A DNA stretch of 12,366 bases from Candidatus Cloacimonadota bacterium (lineage in GTDB: Bacteria > Cloacimonadota > Cloacimonadia > Cloacimonadales > TCS61). The translations under genes and the position numbers were made by a program. Of this stretch, positions 1 to 7,375 are shown piece after piece. Location: the NCBI GenBank assembly GCA_029932755.1, contig JAOZPK010000064.1:1-12366 (forward strand), written 5' to 3'. The notes under the pieces are model-generated. The model was not told where the DNA came from. It searched no databases and saw nothing but the letters and a program-made list of their open reading frames with translations. Every line of letters starts with the position of its first letter. The first letter of the stretch is position 1.

Positions 1-1157
1 AGTCTTGCTTTATATATTGGAAGCTCATAGGGCATCGCACTATTTATAATATAATCAGCAGAATTAAGATAAGGAATTATGTGTCGTATTTCACTTGAAC
101 GAACATAATGCCAGTGCTCTAAAGTTTGAGTTGGTTGGTAGGCTCTATGAGTAGAATCACGCAGCATTCTACGGATCAAACGAAAATCTGTCCAACGCAA
201 ATATTTTCCATTATTATCTTTGATCTGAAACATTGGTTCAAGATATAATTTGAACTTATGAATGTTATTAATAGATTTAGTCATTTCGGGATAAAGTCCA
301 TGCAGGCTATCGATCAGCAGGATCTCATTCTTCTCAAGTTTCATAGGTGTTCGGTCTAAAAACCTGGTACCGGTTTTAAAATCATAAAATGGAATTGTAA
401 CCTCTTCACCTTTACAAAGGCGCTTAATATGTTCATTTATCAATTTAAGATCGAGAGCTTGAGGAGTTTCAAAATCGTAATCTCCAAATTCATCAATTGG
501 ATGCATAGCCAGGTCATAAAAGTAATTATCTACGGCAAACATTTTAAATTTGTAACCCAGTTTATTAAGATGTTCTTCAAGTTTTATAGTGGTCGTTGTT
601 TTTCCTGAAGATGAGGGACCGGTTATGAGAACCATTTTCAATTTGTTTATTCTATTGGAAATTAATTCTGCTGCCATGGCAACTTCATCTGCATAAGCTG
701 TTTCAGATTCATGAACTATATGAGGAAATTCACTGTTTTTAACCCTTTTATTCAATGCTTCAATTGTATGTAGATTATTTGATACTGACCAATCAAGGAT
801 CTTCCAGATCTTGTGCCATGGGATACTTTCGGATGGGGAAGAAGCTTTTACCACCTTCTCTTTCCTACGCTGAATATTGCTGTTCCTATAAATAATATAT
901 GCTTTGGCAACCTGTGTATGGCCATTCTTAATTAGCACTTTTTCTACAATATCCTGAATATCTTCTATGCAGGGAGTTTTCTCATGAGAATAGTTTTTAT
1001 TTAGAATTTCAACTACTTCATTCGCTAATTTATCAGCAGCTTTTTTATCTCGTCCACCAACGGCTACAGCAGCTCTGAATATTGCATTGGAAATTCTTTC
1101 CTTTTTAAATGTAACAATTGCTCCACTTCGTTTTTTCACATGCGAAATTCTGCTCAT
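1..1157 (-). CDS. ATP-cone domain fused to uridine kinase-like P-loop kinase (C-terminus outside window)
   Basis: Residues 1-385 are visible; the reading frame is open to the left edge, so the C-terminus is missing. Residues about 5-97 look like an ATP-cone, the nucleotide-sensing regulatory domain best known from ribonucleotide reductase and NrdR: a start like KKRSGAIVTFKKERISNAI and an end like GHTQVAKAYIIYR. After a helical linker, a P-loop kinase follows with Walker A GPSSSGKTT (180-188), VDNYFYD (209-215) and a uridine-kinase/phosphoribulokinase-type stretch at 227-260 (DYDFETPQALDL, then IPFYDF). RRMLRDSTHRAYQP (329-342) also fits that family. The likely role is ATP-dependent phosphorylation of a nucleoside or small sugar-like substrate under allosteric nucleotide control; the substrate cannot be told. 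The start is the ATG at 1157, with AAGGA about 8 nt upstream. It lies 39 nt after the lipoprotein gene and is probably co-transcribed with it. The domain calls are strong, the exact function weak. Confidence 0.85.
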   Translation of the reverse strand, partial: MSRISHVKKRSGAIVTFKKERISNAIFRAAVAVGGRDKKAADKLANEVVEILNKNYSHEKTPCIEDIQDIVEKVLIKNGHTQVAKAYIIYRNSNIQRRKEKVVKASSPSESIPWHKIWKILDWSVSNNLHTIEALNKRVKNSEFPHIVHESETAYADEVAMAAELISNRINKLKMVLITGPSSSGKTTTTIKLEEHLNKLGYKFKMFAVDNYFYDLAMHPIDEFGDYDFETPQALDLKLINEHIKRLCKGEEVTIPFYDFKTGTRFLDRTPMKLEKNEILLIDSLHGLYPEMTKSINNIHKFKLYLEPMFQIKDNNGKYLRWTDFRLIRRMLRDSTHRAYQPTQTLEHWHYVRSSEIRHIIPYLNSADYIINSAMPYELPIYKAR

Positions 1158-1196
1158 GTATGTTTCCTTATTTTTATGTAGTATTTACTAACGATC

Positions 1197-1517
1197 TCAA
1201 CGGACCAGATCTACTTTGAATTTTATTAAAACATCCTTCCTGAAATCGAGGATGATCTCATCATAATATCTGTCTTTACGTTTTTTTACATATCTTTTAT
1301 AGAAATAGACAGTTTCTGTGGAATCGCTGGTTGATATCACCTTTTCCGGAGTTCCCATTTCCAATTCCTGCATTGCAGAGTAAACTTCATCTTTTTGTTT
1401 CTTGAGTAATTTTTTACACCCACTATTCAGTTCTCCATGACGCTGATTCACATCACCAATATTAATAACGCAGGAGATCATGGTTAATAATAAAATTGCC
1501 AATATCAACTTATTCAT
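1197..1517 (-). CDS. small putative lipoprotein, possibly BamE/SmpA-like fold
   Basis: This 106-residue protein begins with a short hydrophobic signal (residues 2-15) ending in MISC, a near-lipobox with Cys16 as the likely lipidation site, so it is probably a membrane-anchored lipoprotein. The mature part is highly charged. The segment at 44-68 (AMQELEMGTPEKVISTSDST), followed by strands TVYFYKR and YDEIILDF, resembles the order of BamE/SmpA-like small lipoproteins, where a helix precedes a turn and antiparallel strands. That resemblance is weak and by eye. The ATG at 1517 has a strong GAGGAG Shine-Dalgarno sequence, which supports a real gene. It starts 33 nt after the flavoprotein gene and ends 39 nt before the kinase gene, so it is probably a member of the same operon. 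It ends in TGA, followed two codons later by TAG. No function is assigned. Confidence 0.75.
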   Translation of the reverse strand: MNKLILAILLLTMISCVINIGDVNQRHGELNSGCKKLLKKQKDEVYSAMQELEMGTPEKVISTSDSTETVYFYKRYVKKRKDRYYDEIILDFRKDVLIKFKVDLVR

Positions 1518-1550
1518 TTTCTCTCCTCATTGAAAAAATCAATCAATTTT

Positions 1551-2801
1551 TCATAAATTCATCAGCTTTTCTGCCATTAACCACCCGTGAGCTGTTGCAT
1601 AAATAATAGATCTGGTTCCACCTGAACAATCACCAACAAATTTCAGATCATCAAATTTATCATTACTTAGTTTATTTGAATAGAATTTTATTTCCGGAGC
1701 ATAAATCAGATTATCACCGTTTGCAATTCCCGGGATAACCACATCCAAATTCTCGATAAAATCTATAATACTCTCGGCAATTCTGCGTGGAAATGCCAGG
1801 TTTATGTCACCCAGGATATATTTATCTCTCTCTAAGGTCGGCTCAACACGATACAAATGCTTTGTCCGTTTGGAAGATTTAAAATTCTTGTAAGTTTGTA
1901 AGATAACTTTGTTTTTTCCAGCTAACAGGTTGAATAATTTTGCAATATGAGAACCATATCCTATCGGATCGTTAAAAGGATGTGTGAGCTTAACTGTGGT
2001 TAGAATGGCAAAATTTGTATTCTTAGATTTTTCTTTAAGTTTAGAATGCCCATTCACAGTTGCGAAATCTCCATAATTTTCCGTGACTACAAAACCGCTG
2101 GGATTATTACAAAAAGTGCGAACCATATATCCGGTCTTGCTTTTGTATTTCACTTTAAATTCATACATCTCTTTATTCAGTTCTTCCACAATATGATTTG
2201 GCAACTCAAAACGAATACCCATATCCACCTTTGTGTTGTCTGTAACTACCTCAGGGAATTTATTAATAATGGTTTTGATGAGCTTATGTCCGCTACGTCC
2301 GACTGCAACCACTACTTTATCAAAAGCATTAACATTATTCAATAAAACTTTTCCTGGCAATACTTCCAGATCTTTGATGTTTTCATTAAAATGGAAGTGT
2401 ATGTTCTTATAAGATTTGAAATCTTCGTATATTTTATACAAAATCTGCTTCAATTGATCAGTTCCTAAATGAAAGAATTCAGATAATATGGGTTGGAACC
2501 CTTTTGCATAAAACCGTTTATAGTATTCTTTATTTGTGAAAGAACTCCCGGTCTCAAATTTGCGATCCTCAGTTTTGCTGATATAATATTCAACCAGTTT
2601 TTCCTGAAGAGAAATGTCTACTTCAATATCTCCACCCATTTCTTTAGAAACAAATAGTTTCCCATCAGCTCGTATACCGGAGATGCTGGATGAATATATG
2701 TCTTTACTTTTTTCAAAAACATGAATTTCATTATCACTGTCTTTAATTTTTTCAATGAACCCTATCGCAGCGGCTCCAAATCCAATTATTGCAATTCTCA
2801 T
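1551..2801 (-). CDS. FAD-dependent oxidoreductase, COG2509-like
   Basis: This 416-residue flavoprotein opens with a dinucleotide-binding Rossmann motif (IIGFGAAAIGF, residues 5-15) at the extreme N-terminus. It closes with a C-terminal FAD-contact segment, FVGDCSGGTRSIIYATAHG (388-406), a position where COG2509 'uncharacterized FAD-dependent dehydrogenases' carry GDxxGxTR followed by a small-residue helix. The middle section VRTFCNNPSGFVV matches the family's TFCxxPGGxVV element. It is shorter than many COG2509 members, which carry an extra N-terminal region of roughly 80-100 residues that is missing here. The substrate of the family is unknown; binding of FAD and possibly NAD(P)H in the cytoplasm is expected. 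The ATG at 2801 has an AGGAAAGAG Shine-Dalgarno sequence. The gap to the upstream cyclophilin gene is only 8 nt, so the two are almost certainly co-transcribed. The stop is TGA. Confidence 0.85.
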   Translation of the reverse strand: MRIAIIGFGAAAIGFIEKIKDSDNEIHVFEKSKDIYSSSISGIRADGKLFVSKEMGGDIEVDISLQEKLVEYYISKTEDRKFETGSSFTNKEYYKRFYAKGFQPILSEFFHLGTDQLKQILYKIYEDFKSYKNIHFHFNENIKDLEVLPGKVLLNNVNAFDKVVVAVGRSGHKLIKTIINKFPEVVTDNTKVDMGIRFELPNHIVEELNKEMYEFKVKYKSKTGYMVRTFCNNPSGFVVTENYGDFATVNGHSKLKEKSKNTNFAILTTVKLTHPFNDPIGYGSHIAKLFNLLAGKNKVILQTYKNFKSSKRTKHLYRVEPTLERDKYILGDINLAFPRRIAESIIDFIENLDVVIPGIANGDNLIYAPEIKFYSNKLSNDKFDDLKFVGDCSGGTRSIIYATAHGWLMAEKLMNL

Positions 2802-2809
2802 TCTCTTTC

Positions 2810-3895
2810 CTATTTTAATAAGATTGCTTTTTTCTTTTCAGAAATATTTTTTGTTCTCAAGTTATAAAGATAAATTCCAGATGCAACTTGATTACCATTT
2901 TGATCCTTTCCATTCCAAATAAAGCTATATTCTCCAACCGGGAGATCGCTGTTTACCAGAGTTTTTATAAACTGTCCCTTTAAATTGAATACTTCTAAAG
3001 AAACAAAACCAGCATCTTTTAAGTAGAATTTGATGTTAGTCTCAGGATTGAATGGATTTGGAATATTCTGATACAAAACGGTTCTATTGCTTACAACATC
3101 GTTGTTTATTCCTGACCCGCCAGTAATAAAAATCCACCACAATTTTGGAAGATCATAATTATCATTGGAGACTACACCTTTTACTTCATGCCAGTCATTA
3201 ACAGTGAGAGTGAGATCAAAGGAAAAGCCAGTAGCTTGCTGCAATTCATCATCTACATACCATGAATAAGTAACACCTTCATCATTACAGATCAATGCAA
3301 AGCCTATTGGCTCGCCGGCATTAATATAAAGTGTATCTTCTTCCGGCAAGAAATCATCAAGTTGTGGTGTCATTATCCTGATGCTGTCTATCACAACATC
3401 AATTAAAGGTTTATCGTTTGCATCCGTAGGAACTTCACTGATTTCTTCTACTATCTCTGAACCAAGAGTTATATGACCAAAGGCTGAATAACCACCATTT
3501 AGCCAAGGAGTAGGTACAACTGTAATGAAATATTGTGAACCTCCGCTATTTGGTTGCCCTGTATTTGCCATGCCTAAAACATAAGCTTCATTATAATTAA
3601 TATCGGGATGAAATTCATCTGGTATTGTATAGCCGGGACCCCCGTAACCATTACCATAAGGTCAGCCATCCTGGATCATAAAATCAGAAATTACACGATG
3701 AAAGATAAGGTTATCATAAAAATTAGAATTTGTAAGATCCACAAAATTTCCAACTGTTATTGGAACAAGATCCTCTCTTAATGTAATTTCAAATTCTCCC
3801 ATAGAAGTGTACCATTTTGCAACGGTCTGACTCCAAAGAAAATTTATTGAGATTAGTAAAATTATAATAATTAAAACAAAACGAATTTTATTCAT
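2810..3895 (-). CDS. exported cyclophilin-type peptidyl-prolyl isomerase with in-frame TGA (possible selenocysteine) and C-terminal sorting domain
   Basis: Read through one TGA (codon 78), the frame is 361 residues with no frameshift. Residues 1-23 are a signal peptide. Residues 24-175 are a cyclophilin domain: FHRVISDFMIQDG (65-77) supplies the catalytic Arg67, Phe72, Met73 and Gln75. GYGGPGYTIPDEF follows the TGA, then MANTGQPNSGGSQYF (109-123) and WLNGGYSAFG (131-140), where Tyr136 replaces the His of human CypA, as is common in bacteria. About residues 178-258 look Ig-like. Residues 274-361 are a FlgD-like / type IX-style sorting domain starting QNIPNPFNP. It would act outside the cytoplasmic membrane, isomerising Xaa-Pro bonds in exported proteins. 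The TGA sits where family members have Cys or Asp, so it may encode selenocysteine; otherwise this is a pseudogene or contains a sequence error. The ATG at 3895 has a GGAGG Shine-Dalgarno sequence. The internal ATG at 3571 has none and lies mid-domain. Confidence 0.8.
3621..3655 (-). promoter_or_regulatory. SECIS-like hairpin downstream of the in-frame TGA
   Basis: In the mRNA an inner stem CGGG (3644-3641) pairs with CCCG (3637-3634) around a GGU apical loop (3640-3638). Outside it, UA/UA, GU/AC-type pairs and a terminal GGUA (3655-3652) with UACC (3624-3621) extend the hairpin. Mismatches and a two-base GC bulge interrupt it, giving about 12 pairs in all. The loop lies 21 nt after the TGA, and a G in the first two loop positions is what bacterial SelB-type SECIS elements show. 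The three GC-ending codons GGG, CCC and GGC are unusual in such AT-rich surroundings. Gly-Gly-Pro-Gly is itself conserved in the family, so the structure may be partly coincidental. Confidence 0.35.
3662..3664 (-). other. in-frame TGA codon 78 of the cyclophilin gene, candidate selenocysteine codon
   Basis: The codons around it read Gln-Asp-Gly-TGA-Pro-Tyr-Gly. Aligned on the FMxQGG motif, the TGA occupies the position of Asp66 in human cyclophilin A, which I recall as Cys-Pro or Asp-Pro in bacterial cyclophilins. TGC or TGT to TGA is a single-base change. The frame is unbroken for 77 codons before and 283 after. TGA serves as an ordinary terminator for rnfB, rnfD and other genes here, so genome-wide reassignment is unlikely. 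Confidence 0.5.
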
Positions 3896-3928
3896 AATTT
3901 AACCTCCATATTTTATTAATTCCAAACT

Positions 3929-3958
3929 CGAATATTCATTTAACTGGAAATGAGTCAA
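3929..3958 (-). promoter_or_regulatory. putative sigma70-type promoter for the cyclophilin operon
   Basis: On the minus strand TTGACT (3958-3953) is one mismatch from the consensus -35. An 18-nt spacer leads to TATTCG (3934-3929), a weak -10; a register one base shorter gives ATATTC. This would place transcription start roughly 25-30 nt before the ATG at 3895. It is judged by eye only, and FCB bacteria can use a different consensus. Confidence 0.35.
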
Positions 3959-4018
3959 TTTTTTTCCTAATGAAATCTTTATTTTTTTTGTTGCATATTA
4001 TTTTATAAACAATTAAAT

Positions 4019-4024
4019 TATAAT
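4019..4024 (+). promoter_or_regulatory. putative -10 element for the secreted repeat protein gene
   Basis: A perfect TATAAT lies 40 nt before the ATG at 4065, inside the AT-rich divergent region 3896-4064. No good -35 lies 16-18 nt upstream; TTGCAT (3991-3996) is too far away at 22 nt. AT-rich DNA yields such hexamers by chance, so this is tentative. Confidence 0.25.
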
Positions 4025-4064
4025 AAATAGTAAAATAACAAATTAAATTTAAAAGGGGGAAGGT

Positions 4065-6326
4065 ATGAAAATGCAGATTATTTTTTTTCTAATTTTTTTT
4101 GCTTTTATTGGGAATATGTTCGCGATAGAAGTTTTGATCAATGGCGTGAATCAGGCAACAATCATCCAGGGAGAAGATTTTGTTATAACCATCAATTTTT
4201 CTGATGGTTGCTTGGAAGCAAATATAAACGTATGGGCAGATATGAACAGTAATGAAATATGGGAAGATGCAATAGATATTATGATTCCCGATATGCAAGA
4301 TGAAATAGTGGATAACGATCTTTATGATGAAGATCCTGCAGCGGGGGTTTATCAAATTACAATTTATGGTGATGAGGATGGACCGAATCGATGTTCCAAT
4401 GCAGGTCTTTTTTATGTCGCTGAAGATACAGGCGGCATCGATGCTGCTTATCTCTGGATCGAGCCGATCACATCAAATTATTCTGTTTCCGGCTCAGTTA
4501 CACCGGCAGTTCCAAATGTTATAATTTTAGCTATGTCCAGTGAAGAAAATATGTGGATGACAGCTACGGATGCTTCTGGAGACTATCAGAGTTTTGTACC
4601 TACAGCAGAAGAATATATAGTTATGGCTTTCGATCCGATTGGTGTTCTGGGCGGAATGCTTTCAAACACAATGTATGAAAATATTTTAATAAATGCTCAT
4701 CTTACCGATTATGATTTTGTTTTCACTCAGGGAAATTCTACTATTGAAGGAACAGTTTTGAATGAGAATGGTGCACCGGTGGTAGGTGTTATTATTAAAG
4801 CAGAAGCTGAAATGCCGGGGGAAATTTGGACAGAAACCAACGGCTCGGGATATTACAATCTTTCTGTGATCGAGGGCTGGTGGGAAGTCGAACCCAGTTG
4901 GGATAGTCTGATCCCTGATTATTTATGTGTGGATGAAGTTGAAGTATATGTAGAAGATGGAGGCACAGAAACTGTAGATTTTGTGGTATATGAAACTGAT
5001 TCAACAATAGAAGGTACAGTCTATCTGGATGATGTCCCTACAGCCGGATTTGAAATAAATACTTGGAGTGAACTTGGCATGACAGAAATGGAGAGCGGGA
5101 TAAATGGTAATTATATCCTCCATGTTGCCAGTGAAGCAAATGCCTTCGGCGGCTATTGCGTTAATGTAGATATCTGGGATATGCCCGGTGTATATGTTAT
5201 TGAATCTTACAATAATATTATATCCGGATCCACTGGAATCAATTTCCATATTTATACTGTTGCAGGTGGCATTGAAGGTGAAGTATTAGATGCAAACACG
5301 ATGCAACCGGTTGAAGATTGCTGGATCAATGCCAACGATGGAATAAACTGGTTCAGTACAAGCGTAGAGGATGGATATTATCAGCTGCCTTTACCAAATG
5401 GTACTTATCAGATTGAAGCAAATGGGAATATGTATTACCAGCAAATCGTAGAAGACGTTGTGATCTTAGATGAAATGATCACCATGGATTTCTATCTTAA
5501 TCCGATCTCATTCGATGGTGAACTCTGGGGTTTTGTATATGAGACAGGAACAGCTAATCCGATTGAGGGAGTGCAATTATGTGCTTCTTGTCCTTCTTAT
5601 TCGGGTAATACTATTTCAAATCAGGATGGTTATTATCATTTTGACCTTCCTAACGGCAACTATGCACTGGATGCATGGCATGTTAATTATTATACCGTTT
5701 GTATAGAAAATATTGCTATCAATTACAACGTGGCTCAGCAGGATATTGGAATGGAACCGGTTATTTTTAATGGTTCTCTTGAGGGATATGTATATGAATA
5801 TGATACGACTATTCCAATTCCATACGCAAATATTCAAGTAGCATCAGCTACATATTGGACAAATACCCAGGCAGATATGAACGGTTATTATTATTTTGAT
5901 CTTCCAAATGAACTTTATGGTGCAGATTGTTGGATGGATGGTTTTTTCCCACAGCATATCGATGATATCGAGATTGCTGATAATGCTGTAATTCAGGATT
6001 TCTATCTTGAGCCTGATGTAGAAGTAGACGATGAAGAAATTGAGGTTGTAATTAGTTTGGATCAAAATTATCCCAATCCATTCAATCCGATAACAAAGAT
6101 TTCTTTTACAACAATGAGTATTGAAAATACGGAATTGGTCATTTACAATATCAAAGGACAGAAAGTAAAAACACTAATTAATAGTGTTCTCGAAAATGGA
6201 GATCATTTAATAATATGGGATGGGAGTGATCAGAATAATCAACCGGTTTCAAGCGGTATTTATTTCTATCAGTTGAAGATCGGTAACGAAATAATTGGTT
6301 CTAAAAGAATGCTTCTGTTGAAGTAA
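4065..6326 (+). CDS. secreted multi-repeat protein with carboxypeptidase-regulatory-like domains and C-terminal sorting domain
   Basis: This 753-residue protein starts with a clear signal peptide (residues 1-21, hydrophobic, ending FAI). Residues 22 to about 137 form an acidic beta-rich domain. About six carboxypeptidase-regulatory-like (prealbumin-like) repeats follow, starting near residues 139, 225, 312, 401, 485 and 570. Each begins like STIEGTV or GGIEGEV and contains a GYYxFDLPNGxY-type strand pair. Residues about 665-753 are a FlgD-like / type IX-style sorting domain, starting NYPNPFNP and ending SGIYFYQLKIG...KRMLLLK, like the end of the divergent cyclophilin. The protein is very acidic and aromatic with no catalytic motif, so a structural or adhesive cell-surface role is the likeliest reading. 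The start has an exceptionally strong GGGGGAAGG Shine-Dalgarno sequence; a second ATG two codons later is possible. It is monocistronic, with a terminator 11 nt after the stop. Confidence 0.85.
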   Translation: MKMQIIFFLIFFAFIGNMFAIEVLINGVNQATIIQGEDFVITINFSDGCLEANINVWADMNSNEIWEDAIDIMIPDMQDEIVDNDLYDEDPAAGVYQITIYGDEDGPNRCSNAGLFYVAEDTGGIDAAYLWIEPITSNYSVSGSVTPAVPNVIILAMSSEENMWMTATDASGDYQSFVPTAEEYIVMAFDPIGVLGGMLSNTMYENILINAHLTDYDFVFTQGNSTIEGTVLNENGAPVVGVIIKAEAEMPGEIWTETNGSGYYNLSVIEGWWEVEPSWDSLIPDYLCVDEVEVYVEDGGTETVDFVVYETDSTIEGTVYLDDVPTAGFEINTWSELGMTEMESGINGNYILHVASEANAFGGYCVNVDIWDMPGVYVIESYNNIISGSTGINFHIYTVAGGIEGEVLDANTMQPVEDCWINANDGINWFSTSVEDGYYQLPLPNGTYQIEANGNMYYQQIVEDVVILDEMITMDFYLNPISFDGELWGFVYETGTANPIEGVQLCASCPSYSGNTISNQDGYYHFDLPNGNYALDAWHVNYYTVCIENIAINYNVAQQDIGMEPVIFNGSLEGYVYEYDTTIPIPYANIQVASATYWTNTQADMNGYYYFDLPNELYGADCWMDGFFPQHIDDIEIADNAVIQDFYLEPDVEVDDEEIEVVISLDQNYPNPFNPITKISFTTMSIENTELVIYNIKGQKVKTLINSVLENGDHLIIWDGSDQNNQPVSSGIYFYQLKIGNEIIGSKRMLLLK

Positions 6327-6337
6327 TGCACAAAATA

Positions 6338-6372
6338 AAAAAAGCCATCCGGTAATGCCAGATGGCTTTTTT
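6338..6372. terminator. bidirectional intrinsic terminator
   Basis: GCCATC (6344-6349) and GATGGC (6361-6366) form the GC-rich core of the stem. A-runs before it and T-runs after it give a U-tract on either strand, around an 11-nt loop. It sits between the convergent ends of the secreted repeat protein gene (6326) and the last gene of the rnf operon (6388), and should stop transcription from both. Confidence 0.9.
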
Positions 6373-6387
6373 ATATGAAAAGATATT

Positions 6388-7293
6388 TTATAAATGTTCC
6401 AGTTCTTGTTCAAGATCAGGAGCTATAATTCTTTGTACTTTCTCTAGTGGAAGTTCTAATTCTTTAGCAATCTGGTCAATCGCCCAATTTCTTGCAGCCA
6501 GATCTTTAGCTATTTTTTCCAGATAAGCGCTATCTGCAAAACCATCTGTAGAACGAAGACTGTCATTATCCAAATCAAAAGCAGAAGTTTTCTTACGTAA
6601 AAGTTTGATAATAAGAAAAATAACTACAATTAATAAAATTAATGCACCTAAAGCAAAACCAACAATCTTGAGATCAAGTTTTGAGCTGATATTTTTTACT
6701 AAGGATTTAATTTTCTCGATAACTTTAACGGATTTTTTTTTAGTAATAGTTTGTGTAGTTTTAGTATTTGTAGTTTTTTGTTGAGTTTTGATTTCATTTT
6801 GTAGAGCCAAAACCTTATCATTGTATTCATTTGCTAATTTGATATTTCCAGTCTTTTCATAGAAAGAGGCATAGCTTGTAAGTTCGGAAAGGGTCCGAGG
6901 ATTTGTCGAGATAAAAATATCCAGAACAAGCTTGAAAACATCTCCCTGCAATTCCATTCCATCCACTTTATATATTTCTCCAGTAACAAGCAATTGTGAA
7001 GTATTGATGTTGATCATAACCATAACTTTATCTTCTGAAATAAGGTAATCCAAACCCGTAATTACCTTGCTATTGTTTATGCCTATTTTCTGTAATGAAG
7101 CATCTTTACGGCATCCAAGTAGATTAATTTGAAGATCCGATTCATGCTTTAGAATTTCGTAGTTAGGTTTAGTATCAAATACTAGTACTGTACGGTCAAT
7201 CACGCCATAATCTTTATGATATACATCAATAAGGAAATTTGCATTTAATAAACTTATTGATACTAAAAATATTAATATGAATGTTCTTCTCAT
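6388..7293 (-). CDS. membrane protein with periplasmic AMIN-like region and cytoplasmic HTH-like tail
   Basis: I do not recognise this 301-residue protein. It has a signal peptide or N-terminal TM (4-19). A beta-rich stretch (about 30-130) includes RTVLVFDTKPNYEIL and FKLVLDIFIS, reminiscent of AMIN/secretin-associated domains. A helical segment (134-170) with a TPR-like YASFYEKTGNIKLANEYN comes next, then a Thr/Lys-rich linker and one strong TM helix (209-232). The cytoplasmic tail (235-301) contains DLAARNWAIDQIAKELELPLEKVQRII, a helix-turn-helix-like pattern. The layout suggests a periplasmic sensor or scaffold linked to a cytoplasmic interaction module, which is inference. The start is the ATG at 7293, 5 nt after GGGAG; the preceding TTG at 7296 is too close to the Shine-Dalgarno sequence. 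It lies 79 nt after the TPR gene with no terminator visible between, and is the last gene before the terminator. Confidence 0.75.
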   Translation of the reverse strand: MRRTFILIFLVSISLLNANFLIDVYHKDYGVIDRTVLVFDTKPNYEILKHESDLQINLLGCRKDASLQKIGINNSKVITGLDYLISEDKVMVMININTSQLLVTGEIYKVDGMELQGDVFKLVLDIFISTNPRTLSELTSYASFYEKTGNIKLANEYNDKVLALQNEIKTQQKTTNTKTTQTITKKKSVKVIEKIKSLVKNISSKLDLKIVGFALGALILLIVVIFLIIKLLRKKTSAFDLDNDSLRSTDGFADSAYLEKIAKDLAARNWAIDQIAKELELPLEKVQRIIAPDLEQELEHL

Positions 7294-7375
7294 CAATACT
7301 CCCGGAGTCTTAATTTTTACTTTTCTAATTTTTAAAATACTTTTCCTTTTGTCAATATTAGAATTTGAATGTAGG

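Noticed and set aside
2046..2345. Plus-strand open frame opposite the flavoprotein, and similar antisense frames elsewhere
   Set aside because: They lie inside well-supported genes, lack ribosome-binding sites and show no family motifs.
2810..3571. A separate gene starting at the ATG at 3571
   Set aside because: It begins in the middle of the cyclophilin fold, has no ribosome-binding site, and continues the upstream frame exactly across the TGA. It is treated as one gene.
3572..3664. Frameshift or programmed frameshifting in the cyclophilin
   Set aside because: Both halves are in the same reading frame; only the TGA interrupts them.
7294..7296. TTG at 7296 as the start of the membrane protein
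   Set aside because: Only 2 nt separate it from GGGAG; the next codon, ATG at 7293, has proper spacing.
7297..7375. Terminator between the TPR gene and the membrane protein gene
   Set aside because: The stretch is AT-rich with T-runs but has no stem with GC content, so the genes are left in one operon.
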